NCBI RefSeq assembly: GCF_964340395.1
Contig: NC_135555.1
Location: 1,917,501 to 1,981,500 of the forward strand
DNA from: Glandiceps talaboti
Taxonomy: Eukaryota; Hemichordata; Enteropneusta; Spengelidae
DNA: 64,000 nucleotides
Direction: 5' to 3'
Below are positions 49,605 through 60,756 of this stretch, one piece after another; the first letter of the stretch is position 1, and each line of letters starts with the position of its first letter. The position numbers and the translations under genes were made by a program. The notes under the pieces were generated by a model. That model saw nothing but the letters and a program-made list of their open reading frames with translations. It ran no database searches and was not told where the DNA came from.

Positions 49605-50367
49605 GTGAGTATAAGAATTTGCGCCTCTTACTAAAAGACGTCTTTTACCCTGACATACCTGTTGAATGTTGCTGTCTCAGCTAATAATTTTTTTTTCGTT
49701 TATCGCTGGTCTCCTAAACCAATTGAAAGTGTAGTCACACGTCCGGTCTAATCACAGTGTCGTAGAACTGCAGACCTATCTCTACTCAAGGGAACGGCCT
49801 GCTTCACAGCTTCTAGAATCCTTTCACAGTGCAAAGAGACTAGTCGCCGATTAGAGATATCTAGTACATTGTATGTAGGGTATATATAACTGTTACATTA
49901 ATTTATCTGGCTACTACAAATAACATCATACGTCATAGTGACAGTCTTACATCGATCTAGAAGTTCGTCAGTTTGTGCGTAATAGTTATATCATTTATCG
50001 AGGAATATAATGTCAAAATACTGTATGTGTAACTTTGTCAGTATGGTCAAAGACATGTTTAACTTAGTAGTGGATTTTAGAAAGCCTAATACCCATGGAA
50101 ACGTTATGTTGCTAGGTAACACCAGCACTTTCATGTAAGTATTCCTCTTATTGTTGTACATCAATGGGTTGTCACTTGTGACCGTATTGTACATGATGAA
50201 TGGAGCATAGTTGCAAACTTAGTCTTGTTCGAACTGCGTGGATGAAACCACTTTGCGTTGTCAAACTTGTTATGACTATTCAGGTATAGCTTCAAAATCA
50301 ATCAGAATCGAAGTTGTTTCCTTTTGCTATTGATCTTTTTCTTTGAATATGTTTACTCTTTGCTCTG
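48904..50367. other. intergenic, microsatellite-bearing
   Basis: Part of the 7.1-kb region between the two divergent lectins. It holds (TTTG)n at about 49438-49463 and about 33 GT units at 49537-49602. No gene is recognised. Confidence 0.5.
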
Positions 50368-50425
50368 CTTTGTTTGTTTGTTTGTTTGTTTGTTTGTTTG
50401 TTTGTTTGTTTGTTTGTTTGTTATG
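50368..50425. repeat. (TTTG)n microsatellite
   Basis: About 14 TTTG units. Confidence 0.95.
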
Positions 50426-50544
50426 CCTTGTTTTCTTTCGCATCCTCATCCCTACTATACAGCTGAGTGTTTTCGCTTCGTTCAGTTTTACTCCCCAAGT
50501 AAAAGTTTTGCCTCTCGTAAGGGGATCCGGAGGTTATGTTATCT

Positions 50545-50589
50545 TTTTGTCTGTCTGTCTGTCTGTCTTTTTGTCTGTCTTTTTGTCTT

Positions 50590-50650
<61 letters not shown>

Positions 50651-50702
50651 GTATGTCTGTCTGTGTATGTCTGTCTGTGTGTTTGTGAGTGTGTCTGTCT
50701 GT
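50545..50702. repeat. (TCTG)n microsatellite with TTTT and GTAT variants
   Basis: TCTG repeats interrupted by TTTTTGTC and, at the right end, by TGTATGTC units. They lead directly into the 148-bp tandem repeat. Confidence 0.95.
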
Positions 50703-51575
50703 AGACACGATATCTCAAAAACTGATTCTAATGAAACTTGCTACACACCTTCCATATGCGAACTGATTAGAGTTTGGTAAACATCCAACGAATATTACTA
50801 ATTAGTCAATTGCATAATTTATGTTAATTAGGCTATATCTTAAGAATGAAGACTTCAAATTCAACTTAATTTGATACATACATTAAACATAACAAAGCAC
50901 ATATGCGTTATAATGCTTGTTGGTGTAGCTTCTAGTTTTAATGAGTAATATGCATAATTAATGAACTTTCGTAATTAGGCTATATTTGAGAATGTAAGCT
51001 TCAAATTCAATATAATTTGGCACATGCAGCAACCATAACAAAGTACACATATCCTATAAAGCCTGTTGGCACAGTTTATACTTTTAATTATTAATTTGCA
51101 TAGTTATTAATTTTCGGCAATTAGGTTATATGTTATGAATGTTGTATTCTTAACATTTAATTTTATTGGTATATACATTAAACATGACAAAAGTGCAAAT
51201 GTGTTATAATGCTTGTTGATGTAGCTTATGGTTATAAAGAGAAATTTCCATAATTAATTATTTTCAGTAAGTAAGTCATATCTGAAGAATGCATATTTCA
51301 AATTCCTTCCGCAAAACTTGTTACATACATCAACCATAGTAAACACGCATGTCCTATAAAGTCTGTGGGCATAGGTATGTAGTTTTGATGAGTAATTTGA
51401 ATAATTAATGGGTTTTGGTATGCAAGTTTCAAATTCAATGTAATTTGTCACAGACATCGACCATAACAAAGCACCGCCACATTTCCTATAAAGCCGGTTG
51501 GCATAGTTTTTATTTTTAAAGATTAATGTGCATAATTATTTTCGGTAATTAGGTTATATCTTAATAAGAATGCAT
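50703..51575 (+). repeat. tandem array of a 148-bp diverged repeat, about 5.5 copies
   Basis: Each unit runs: TTAGGCTATATCTTA, AATG, TTCAAATTCAA, TTTG.TACATAC, CATAACAAAG, CCTATAAAGCCTGTTGGCAT, then AGTAATATGCATAATTAATG. Units start near 50824, 50971, 51119 and 51268, with a shortened one at 51419 and partial ones at both ends. The copies are well diverged, so the array is old. The left part (TAGACACGATATCTCAAAAA) following a TCTG tract looks like the head of a dispersed repeat family, but I cannot assign it to a named class. Confidence 0.85.
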
Positions 51576-52680
51576 TCCAACAATGTGTGTAGGGTGAGGG
51601 TTATAAATAAATTTACTATATATACAATAAAGTTATAGATATGGGTTTCTTTATTAATTCTCATTGGGATGTTCATTTGGAGATTTTGTTATTGTTGTTT
51701 TTTGTTGATTGTTGAATCATGAAAATTGACCAATAAATGTTGCAACATTGTTGCAACATTCAAATATCGATCAAGTTTGGTTCGAGGTACTGTAGGGCCC
51801 AAAACAGGAACTCCAAACAAGGCTTCTTCTTTTTTTCAAGTTTCACCATAAATCACAACCTACACAAATGCTATCACTCCCACACAGAACATGTAGCTAT
51901 CTATCCCCGCGAACAAACGTGTATAACATTCCTCAGGATAGACATAAGTGTCCATGGCAACCATAAAACAAAAGAAAAGATACGATGTTTTTTCAATTTC
52001 TTATATTTTACCATTATATCAATTTACCATGTATTGATTGAGAGTTTGTGAATAATTTACTTTACATGAGATGTGTCTATAAAGACGGTGATACAGTCCT
52101 TTCTTATTTCTTTACCGTTAGAATGATTTCAAAAGATCGACTTGAATCTCCTGCCATGGTGAAACGATGTGAGTCTCCTGCCATGGTGAAACGATGCTCG
52201 TTAATCAATGTCTTTGCGTTTATTGTGATGAAAAGGTCGACCATATGGAGTGAAGTATCGAATTGAAATGAAATCTAACCGTTAATATGCATCAAGACGT
52301 ATTGAGCAATCAGGCATGCGGATACACAGATCATATTTTTTACGGTCGGTATTTCCGGACGTTCAACGTTTGTAGTGACGGCTGTGATTTAGTGAATATG
52401 TCATATTTTGGAATCGGTTAGCAATAAGAAGAACTGTCATCTCTCGTTATACTTTTATTACGTGCGATGTCTAATTGTTTATGTTGTCCTAGTGGGACTT
52501 TATTCAATCGTATATTCACATTTATGACTTTGTAAATCATGTCTACTGTCTCCTCTGCTGTTAGTGACTTCTCTCATTTTTCTTTCCTCACATTCTTCTT
52601 GTTTCTATTTCTATTTCTCCCAGTGTCGCTTGCTCTGCTTGCCTTTCACATGTTCATTTTTCCCGATTCTTTTTGCCATC
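51576..52680. other. gene-free stretch
   Basis: No recognisable gene. A 27-bp tandem duplication lies at 52144-52196 (unit GAGTCTCCTGCCATGGTGAA plus ACGATGT). An X-box-like GTGTCCATGGCAAC lies at 51948-51961. Confidence 0.45.
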
Positions 52681-52689
52681 TAGTGTACT

Positions 52690-52891
<202 letters not shown>

Positions 52892-52942
52892 TTTCCATCT
52901 GACTTACTGGTTGTCTATCTATCTACCTAATCTAAATACCTT

Positions 52943-52987
<45 letters not shown>

Positions 52988-53035
52988 GTCTGTCTGTCCG
53001 TCAACCTATCTATTTATTTAGTATCTATTGTAATC

Positions 53036-53230
53036 TCTCTCGACTCTTCACATCTTTCCCTGTATCTCCCTCCCTCTTTCTATCAACCCCCTCTCCTCTC
53101 TTTCTAAACCTTTCTACCCTCCTCTTTCTCACCATCAATCTCTCTCTTTCTCTTTCTCTTTCTCTCTCACTGTCTCTCCCGCTCTCCCTCTCCCTCCCCC
53201 TCCCCTCTCCCTCCCTCCCCCTCTCTCTCA
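53036..53230 (+). repeat. polypyrimidine tract (G-rich on minus strand)
   Basis: About 195 nt of mostly C/T on the plus strand, purest at 53131-53229 where CTCT units become runs of CCC (CTCCCTCCCCCTCCCC). The minus strand is polypurine with multiple GGG runs, so triplex and quadruplex structures are possible. Confidence 0.85.
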
Positions 53231-55127
53231 TACGGCTAAACATACAAAGTCAGTAGCAGCTAAAGAGTAAAGACAAAAGAGAGGACGGGGCTTGGATATG
53301 CAGAGATATTTGTTGGTGCATGTAGTCTTCAATTTACTAGAAGTATAAAGTCCCCGAATAAACACATTCAACTCATTTTGAGAACAAAATAAAAAGGCAA
53401 AAAGGTCGTGGAATGGAATGGGTGCATGTCTTTTATTCTTTGATGGAAACAAGTCATGTTGTCTAGCGACTAGGCTCTACTTTTATCACGTGACTTCCGT
53501 TAAGTTTATCACCATGAAACATTAAATAAATTGGATTGAGGAGGCCTGTCATCAAAGTAAGAACTTTACTTTACACTCCAATTTAGATATATGTTTCATA
53601 TACTCCACACTCTAGTCACGAATGGAGATTGTTATTGTGGTAGTCTAGTCTCTTAATAATCAATACAATACTAAGATTCAATACGGGACTTTAGATCTGA
53701 ATTTTAAGAAGCCCACTGTCAATAGTTATTACGTGTGCTTCAAAGTCAACTTAGAACAATTAGCAAATCATATTCCGAACCATCTATACCCATGAGTCTA
53801 AACACCCCTTTTTTAAAAATTCCTAGTGGAATCTTCCAGGATTGGAAATTGCAGTTGACAATAAATATAACTGTATTTGAAAATCCTTACCAGTATTCGG
53901 GCGTTCGTACGTGGCGTAGACATTTCGGCAAACGTGACAAGATTCACAAGAAGATTGATCAAGGTATGTGTTATTGGTCCATTTTAGTGTTGCGAGTCAA
54001 TTTTTCGTATTCCATGGTCAGTCAAATGAAACTAACTGTGTATAGAAACAGGAGATTCTGGTCTTTCACAATTAAGTTATGATATCATTGCCTCTACTAG
54101 ATGCATTCAATAAACGATGGAAATTTAAACTGATCGATGTAGAATTTTGATGTTTTGATGAAAGTTAATGCAATTTCATAATTCACTGAATGTCATTTTA
54201 AAACATACAAAGAATGATGAATGCAGACTGTGCGATGTAAACTGATGATGAAATAACGTCCTCCCCGAAACTGTGAATTTACTCATCTTTCAAGTCAACT
54301 TTGCAACCTGAGAAATATTTAATTGTGTATATCCATGTAAGTATAGAATTGCAATACCTAGATATCATTGTTCCTCTCATGATCTGAATATTGAGAGAGA
54401 CCGACATCAAACCATTCCAGAAGACTTACGTTATTGTAACTTCTTTAGCTTAGACACTGTTTCCGTTATTGATAACGAGTATCATTTCTTAGCAGTCTAT
54501 CCTCAGAGTCGTTACGAGGAACTGAAAAGGAAACTCCTCCCAAGAGGAGAAACTCCCTTTTTATGATAATTTTATATCAGTGATAAACTCTCAAAATGTC
54601 ACAAAAGTTTCAAATGTAGTGTTTCCATTCTATTTTCTTGCTTTTGTTTACTTTATGTTGTATAAACTCTTTTAGCCTGTGACTTCATTGGTAAATATGC
54701 TTACTTACACATCATGTCATTTTGTAGATACATTTAATACAGCATATTTGATTTCAAATATACTACAGACTAAATTCTAAAACAACTATCGGATGACGGG
54801 ACTGAGAAATATAATCGTTGATATTCGTTATGTGAAGTATACATGAGGAACGAAGGTTTCAGAATAATGCACGTGATGCACGAATAATGCACGTGATGAA
54901 CGAATAATGCTCATGCAGCTGATTAACTAAATTGAAATGCAATTTTTATTTGATAGTGAACAATTTAGACCTTAAAATTCATTTCAGACGGTTGCCCTTT
55001 AAGGCCTAGAGTTAATTCAGGGAAAGAGAAAGCAATAGGTGAAACCAACCGAACTCAACACATTCCACAGTCGTTTTACTTGTCTATTCACCTCACCCCA
55101 TCTTGTTACTTTTATTTTGATATATTT
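53231..55127. other. gene-free stretch
   Basis: A 115-codon plus-strand frame at 53735-54082 is not low-complexity but shows no motif I recognise. Three imperfect copies of a 20-bp unit (GAATAATGCACGTGATG-type, carrying CACGTG) lie at about 54862-54915. Nothing else stands out. Confidence 0.4.
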
Positions 55128-55141
55128 GTTACCATAGTAAC
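55128..55141. promoter_or_regulatory. RFX X-box-like palindrome upstream of plus-strand lectin
   Basis: GTTACCATAGTAAC, a close X-box match, lies about 830 bp upstream of the plus-strand lectin ATG. Confidence 0.4.
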
Positions 55142-55310
55142 CTCATGGCTATCATATCAGACATCTCAAACTGATTATATTATGGTATGTCTTTACGCCT
55201 GTTTATAAACAAAAACATTAAAACGAAGCGTATTCTTCAAACGTCATTGGTTGTTACATAATAACGTAATCTTTTTGTAAATAAATGGTTCATTGTGGAA
55301 AACTCCTTCG

Positions 55311-55352
55311 TCATCACCACCACCATCACCACCACCACCACCACCACTATCG

Positions 55353-55387
<35 letters not shown>

Positions 55388-55466
55388 GCTCTTGTCGTCG
55401 TCTTCGCTGCCGTAATTGTCATCTTAGTCGTCGTCGTCGTCGTCGTCCTCGTCGTCGTCGTCGTCG

Positions 55467-55507
<41 letters not shown>

Positions 55508-55697
55508 GCTGCTGCTGTTTTCTGTTGTTGTTGTCATCGTCGTTTATATCGTCATTGTCATCTTCGTTTTTTGTCGATTTAGCTGTTGTCGCCTTTGTTG
55601 TGGTTACTGCTGTTATTGTCATCATCGTCCCCCTTTGTTGTCGTTATCATTGTTGTCATTACTGTCATTGTTATTGTCGTCGTCGTCGTCGTCGTCG

Positions 55698-55728
<31 letters not shown>

Positions 55729-55800
55729 CCTTGTCTTCGTCTCGTTGTCATCGACGTCGTTGTTGTCGTCATCGTCATTGTCATTGTTGTTGTCACCGTA
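55311..55800. repeat. 490-bp compound triplet tract upstream of plus-strand lectin
   Basis: CAC/CAT, GTT, GTC, GTT, mixed ATC/GTT/GTC, GTC and GTT triplets follow one another. The tract ends about 165 bp before the lectin ATG and so occupies its promoter-proximal region. Long His, Cys, Arg, Leu, Val and Gln frames here are artefacts. Confidence 0.97.
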
Positions 55801-55967
55801 CGGTCTTCGCCGCGACCGCAGTCTTTCCGTAGTTACTAACAGTGCTGTGGATACTCAACAGTCCATTCTTTCATTTTTCTCTGTTGAAAATTTACCATGT
55901 CTCTATTGTAATTTGTTGGTCTTTCTCTCTTGTTCTGTATCATTCGAAAGCCAGACTCAGTTTAAAC

Positions 55968-56030
55968 ATGAAGGTCTATCTTCAAGTTGGTATGTGGTTG
56001 GCTTTCATCGCTTTCATACACATAGCATTG
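55968..56030 (+). CDS. plus-strand lectin exon 1 (signal peptide)
   Basis: Twenty-one codons with a hydrophobic core, ending in phase 0 at donor GTAAGT. No TATA box is evident in the 165 bp between the triplet tract and this ATG. Confidence 0.85.
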
Positions 56031-58699
56031 GTAAGTGTTTCCAATTTTACTGTAATAATTTTGAAACTTTTTATTAAAATCATTATAATTTGTTATGTCT
56101 CCTATAAAAAGAGAATCACTATATTTCAATGATTACATGTTAAGTTGTAAGACGGTTTTAAAGACTGACGAAAACAATATTATTCGAGTTTACAGAAATC
56201 CATTCTTCAGTGTCTCCTTATATTAAATTCTAAAATGTGACCTGTATACCTGCAGTAGTCTCTCATTCCCTCTAAATTTTGTAACCAAATTCTTGATTAT
56301 CTTTTTTCTTTCCAAATCTTATATTGCAGGTCAATGGAAACGAAAGTGAGTTGAGACTCTTTTAGTTTTGTACAATGATAATTCCAATTCCTAATAGTTG
56401 CAATTCTTTGCTATTTTACTGTAAATTTTTACCCGTTGAAAACTAAAACCAAATTTGTACCGGAAACGGTTTATCATCAATGATTCTCAATTGTTGTTGG
56501 TGGTACTGCGAAAACTCACGTGATGTCTGTATGTAAACAATACATATAAACAGTCCGGACTTGTAATCCCCATTTGTCGACAAATAGTATATTCACTGTC
56601 TGTTGATAGGCTCTAGGTGACCATACATAATATAATAGTCTTGGTCTGTGCTCCGAATTTAATGTTGTCGAACAAAAGCCGATGACTATTTCGAATCGTT
56701 TTTACGATTGTCTTGAGACTTGTTGGGGAAGAATCTTGTAGGGCAGGCTATTCATTGTATTCATTATTTTACATGGGGTCACCAGCAAACAATACAATAC
56801 TCTGAAGGTGGACCCCCCCCCGGAAATTAAAGTGGACACTCCCTTACTCCAACCAGAGATACTAGTAGGAGTTATAAGGCTGTTAAAGTAAACCGTGGCG
56901 TAACGATTTAGTCTAAATATTTTACTTAGTAGATTGGCTCTATCTGCAACGTGTACTTTAAAGTAAACAGTATATAGTTATAGTTGTAGTCGACGTCCTT
57001 GTCGAAAATACTTACGTTTGCCATATCATTTTTGCCCCATGGGTCTACGAAGCTAACTGTACACTACATTGTATCACTTTGTTCACAAGCTTGTCACGTG
57101 ACTACCGATTGATTAAGACATGCAATTTCTTGGACGTGGATTTTAATACTTTGTTTGTATTTTGTCCTTGCATAGGCATTTGTCTAGACGGAGTCTCATT
57201 TGTATTAGTAAAAGAGAAAGTATCGTGGGAGAATGCTAAGGAAGACTGTCAATCACGTTTTGAGGGAAAACTTGCAGTTCTTGCAGACTTAAACCTGGAT
57301 GGCCTCATGAAACAATATCTGAAAGCTAGTGATATTGCACAAATAACCAACGTTAAAGGAATATGGATCGGGTTCAACGATAGAAAAAAAGAAGGAGAGT
57401 TTGGATGGATCGATGGAACCCCGTGGAGTTACACAAACTGGCATTCAAGACCCAAGCAACCCAACAACAACCACAAAAGAGACGAGTGCCATGGACAAGA
57501 TTGTGGACAACTATGGTACGTATGCATAATGCATGTGGTATACCAAAAAGATTACAGTAACAAGCCTTTGTCGTATAAACAATGAGAAGCATTATCTGTG
57601 GTTGACTATCAAACAGACATGATACATGTGCGAGAACGACCACTAGAGTTATAATCGGGCTTTCCTTCCTACCAGCACTTTTGTCGAAGTTAGACAGACA
57701 CCCCCCCCCCCCCCCATGCTCGATAGGGATGTCGGTGTCAGTATCTTCAAACCATATTTGCTGTTCTTCCAATCAGGAATTGCACTCAGGAGAAGCCTTA
57801 GTAGTTTGTCTTGCCACAATAATACATACAATACAATAACATACAATACAATAACATACAATACAATACAATACAATACAATACAACACAATACAATACA
57901 ATACAATACCATACCATACCATACCATACCATACCATACCATACCATACCATACCATACAATACAATACAATACAATACAATACAATATAATACAATACA
58001 ATACAATACAATACAATACAATACATTACATTACATTACATTACAATACATCTTTATTGTCCCAACGTGGGCAATTCTTTGTGTATTCCTGAAAAAATAT
58101 TTAAAGAAAGGTCACGATATACATCAAAATGCGTACAATAAATACAGTTCAAAAATCAGGAGACAATCATAAATAGATATGTAAAGCAGATACATTAAAA
58201 TAATGGAGCGTTAACTTACTAATCATTCCCGACACGGTTCAGAAAGGACATTGCTTTTGGAATAAATTATAATTAATATTTAACTCTGTTGGGTTTTGTC
58301 TTTGGAACTCTATAGCACCGATGGGATGATAAGAATTCAAATTCTTGGTGAAGGGGGGGGGTCGAATTCTTTGTGAAGGGGGGTGCTGATTATTGTATGC
58401 TCCCCAGGGAGTTGAGGAAGTAATGGGACGTTGTGCCGCTATAAATCCGTGCCAAGGATAAACATTGTAAAGCACTTTGAGCACAGAATGGAAAGCACTA
58501 TAAATAACATGATGATAACAATTATTATTATTATTGATAAGAATGACCTTGGCTTTGCTCAAAATTTGTTTTTCGTACAACTTGACAAGACTGGTGTCTA
58601 TCTTTTTTAAATTCCGTAGGAAATATCCAAGAACTAACCCGAAATGGGAGTGGGATGATGATTATTGTTTCAGAAAAAAGTGGTATATTTGTCAATTAC
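55968..58699 (+). CDS. secreted C-type lectin, plus-strand gene (4 exons)
   Basis: Exons are 55968-56030, 56330-56345, 57176-57515 and 58620-58699 (499 nt), all with AG/GT borders and phases 0, 1, 2. Exon 1 is a signal peptide (MKVYLQVGMWLAFIAFIHIA). The mature protein is little more than one C-type lectin domain: SICLDGVSFVL, WENAKEDCQS, GIWIGFNDRKKEGEFGWIDG, QPNNNHKRDECHGQDCGQLW, WEWDDDYC, YICQL. QPN stands where EPN or QPD is usual and WDD where WND is usual, so Ca-dependent sugar binding is possible but altered. The CHGQDC Cys pair is shared with the minus-strand paralogue. The exon ends at a perfect GTGAGT donor (phase 1). If unspliced, translation stops at TGA 58738-58740 after 179 residues. 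A following exon was not identified. Confidence 0.88.
56330..56345 (+). CDS. plus-strand lectin exon 2 (16-nt microexon)
   Basis: Acceptor TATTGCAG, donor GTGAGT. The sixteen bases encode VNGNE plus one base. Entry in phase 0 and exit in phase 1 match both neighbours and the 37-nt exon of the paralogue. Without it, exon 1 (phase 0) cannot join exon 3 (phase 1). Confidence 0.75.
57176..57515 (+). CDS. plus-strand lectin exon 3 (main lectin-domain exon)
   Basis: A 340-nt exon after acceptor CTTGCATAG, ending CTATG before GTACGT. It lacks the extra C-x3-C-x3-C segment seen in the paralogue and is otherwise alignable with it along its length. Confidence 0.9.
57698..57714. repeat. poly-C run in lectin intron 3
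   Basis: About 17 consecutive C in intron 3, next to unique sequence. Confidence 0.8.
57821..58045. repeat. (ATACA)n/(ATACC)n pentanucleotide tract, retroposon tail
   Basis: About 220 bp of ACAAT/ATACA units with a central ATACC block and ATTAC units at the right end. It directly abuts the retrotransposon 3' end at 58046 and on the minus strand forms its (TTGTA)n-type tail, later expanded. Confidence 0.9.
58046..58110 (-). mobile_element. non-LTR retrotransposon or SINE 3' end (minus strand)
   Basis: On the minus strand GAATTGCCCACGTTGGGACA is followed by ATAAAGATGTATTG and then the pentanucleotide tail. A short hairpin (CCCACGTTGGG), then AATAAAG, then a simple-repeat tail is the usual 3' architecture of LINE/SINE families. 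The 5' limit was not found. Confidence 0.55.
58461..58536 (+). mobile_element. SINE/LINE 3' tail (plus strand)
   Basis: GTAAAGCACTTTGAGCACAG, then GGAAAGCACTATAAATAACA and an (ATT)n tail. The pattern GTAAAGCGCTTTGAG..GAAAGCGCTATATAAAT plus ATT repeats is a widespread animal SINE/L2-type 3' end. It lies in lectin intron 3, opposite in orientation to the element at 58046, and ends about 85 bp before exon 4. Confidence 0.65.
58620..58699 (+). CDS. plus-strand lectin exon 4 (C-terminus of lectin domain)
   Basis: Acceptor ATTCCGTAG. It rebuilds a Trp codon at the junction and reads WKYPRTNPKWEWDDDYCFRK, then KWYICQL. Its last 16 bases (TATATTTGTCAATTAC) are the start of the 37-bp tandem repeat that follows. 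Confidence 0.88.
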
Positions 58700-60756
58700 G
58701 TGAGTATAAACTTCCCTACCTATATTTGTCAATGACTTGAGTATAAACATTCCTACCTATATTTGTCAATTACGTGAGTATAAACATGCCTACCTATATT
58801 TGTCAATTACGTGAGTATAAACATTCCTACCTATATTTGTCAATTACGTGAGTATAAACATTCCTACCTATATTTGTCAATTACGTGAGTATAAACATGC
58901 CTACCTATATTTGTCAATTACGTGAGTATAAATATTCCTACCTATATTTGTCAATTACGTGAGTATAAACATGCCTACCTATTTTTGTCAATTACGTGAG
59001 TATAAACTTCCATACCTATATTTGTCAATTACGTGAGTATAAACATTCCTACCTATATTTGTCAATTACGTGAGTAGAAACTTCCCTACCCATATTTGTC
59101 AATTACGTGAGTATAAATATTCCTACCTATATTTGTCAATTACGTGAGTATAAACATTCCTACCTATATTTGTCAATTACGTGAGTATAAACATTCCTAC
59201 CTATATTTGTCAATTACGTGAGTATAAACATTCCTACCTATATTTGTCAATTACGTGAGTATAAATATTCCTACCTATATTTGTCAATTACGTGAGTATA
59301 AACATTCCTACCTATATTTGTCAATTACGTGAGTAGAAACTTCCCTACCCATATTTGTCAATTACGTGAGTATAAATATTCCTACCTATATTTGTCAATT
59401 ACGTGAGTATAAACATTCCTACCTATATTTGTCAATTACGTGAGTATAAATATTCCTACCTATATTTGTCAATTACGTGAGTATAAACATTCCTACCTAT
59501 ATTTGTCAATTACGTGAGTATAAACATGCCTACCTATATTTGTCAATTACGTGAGTATAAACATGCCTACCTATATTTGTCAATTACGTGAGTAGAAACT
59601 TCCCTACCCATATTTGTCAATTACGTGAGTATAAACATGCCTACCTATATTTGTCAATTACGTGAGTATAAACATTCCTACCTATATTTGTCAATTACGT
59701 GAGTAGAAACTTCCCTACCCATATTTGTCAATTACGTGAGTATAAACATGCCTACCCATATTTGTCAATTACGTGAGTATAAACATGCCTACCTATATTT
59801 GTCAATTACGTGAGTATAAACATTCCTACCTATATTTGTCAATTACGTGAGTAGAAACTTCCCTACCCATATTTGTCAATTACGTGAGTAGAAATATTCC
59901 TACCTATATTTGTCAATTACGTGAGTATAAACATTCCTACCTATATTTGTCAATTACGTGAGTATAAACATTCCTACCTATAGTTGTCAATTACGTGAGT
60001 ATAAACATGCCTACCTATATTTGTCAATTACGTGAGTAGAAACTTCCCTACCCATATTTGTCAATTACGTGAGTATAAACATTCCTACCTATATTTGTCA
60101 ATTACGTGAGTATAAACTTCCCTACCCATATTTGTCAATTACGTGAGTAGAAATATTCCTACCTATATTTGTCAATTACGTGAGTATAAACATTCCTACC
60201 TATATTTGTCAATTACGTGAGTATAAACATTCCTACCTATAGTTGTCAATTACGTGAGTATAAACATGCCTACCTATATTTGTCAATTACGTGAGTATAA
60301 ACATTCCTACCCATATTTGTCAATTACGTGAGTATAAACATTCCTACCTATATTTGTCAATTACGTGAGTATAAACTTCCCTACCTATATTTGTCAATTA
60401 CGTGAGTATAAACTTCCCTACCCATATTTGTCAATTACGTGAGTATAAACATTCCTACCTATATTTGTCAATTACGTGAGTATAAACATGCCTACCTATA
60501 TTTGTCAATTACGTGAGTATAAACATTCCTACCTATATTTGTCAATTACGTGAGTATAAACTTCCCTACCTATATTTGTCAATTACGTGAGTATAAACAT
60601 GCCTACCTATATTTGTCAATTACGTGAGTATAAACTTCCCTACCTATATTTGTCAATTACGTGAGTATAAACATGCCTACCTATATTTGTCAATTACGTG
60701 AGTATAAACATGCCTACCTATACTTGTCAATTACGTGAGTATAAACTTTCCTACCT
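58684..60756 (+). repeat. 37-bp tandem array of exon-end plus splice donor, about 56 copies
   Basis: The unit is TATATTTGTCAATTAC (the exact end of lectin exon 4) plus GTGAGTATAAACATTCCTACC, 37 bp in all. Copy 1 is the genuine exon-intron junction. Copy 2 has a broken donor (AATGACTTGAGT). By eye every later copy keeps TCAATTACGTGAGTA, while the rest varies (TATAAAC/TAGAAAC/TATAAAT, ATTCC/ATGCC/TTCCC, CTATA/CCATA, TTTG/GTTG/CTTG). The last copy ends CTTTCCTACCT at 60756. The length is not a multiple of three, so the array cannot be a coding repeat. Confidence 0.97.

Noticed and set aside
53735-54082. 115-residue protein as a third PPP1R3-like or other gene
   Set aside because: No RVxF-AD motif or WDNN signature and no recognisable family. 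Left as an unexplained open frame.
55285-56077. Poly-His/Cys/Arg and poly-Leu/Val proteins
   Set aside because: These are translations of the compound triplet tract. Only the tail frame around 55968 (lectin signal peptide) is real.
58684-60756. CRISPR-like array
   Set aside because: Units are head-to-tail 37-bp copies without unique spacers, in a eukaryotic intron. It is a minisatellite. The same reasoning excludes the 33271-35701 array.
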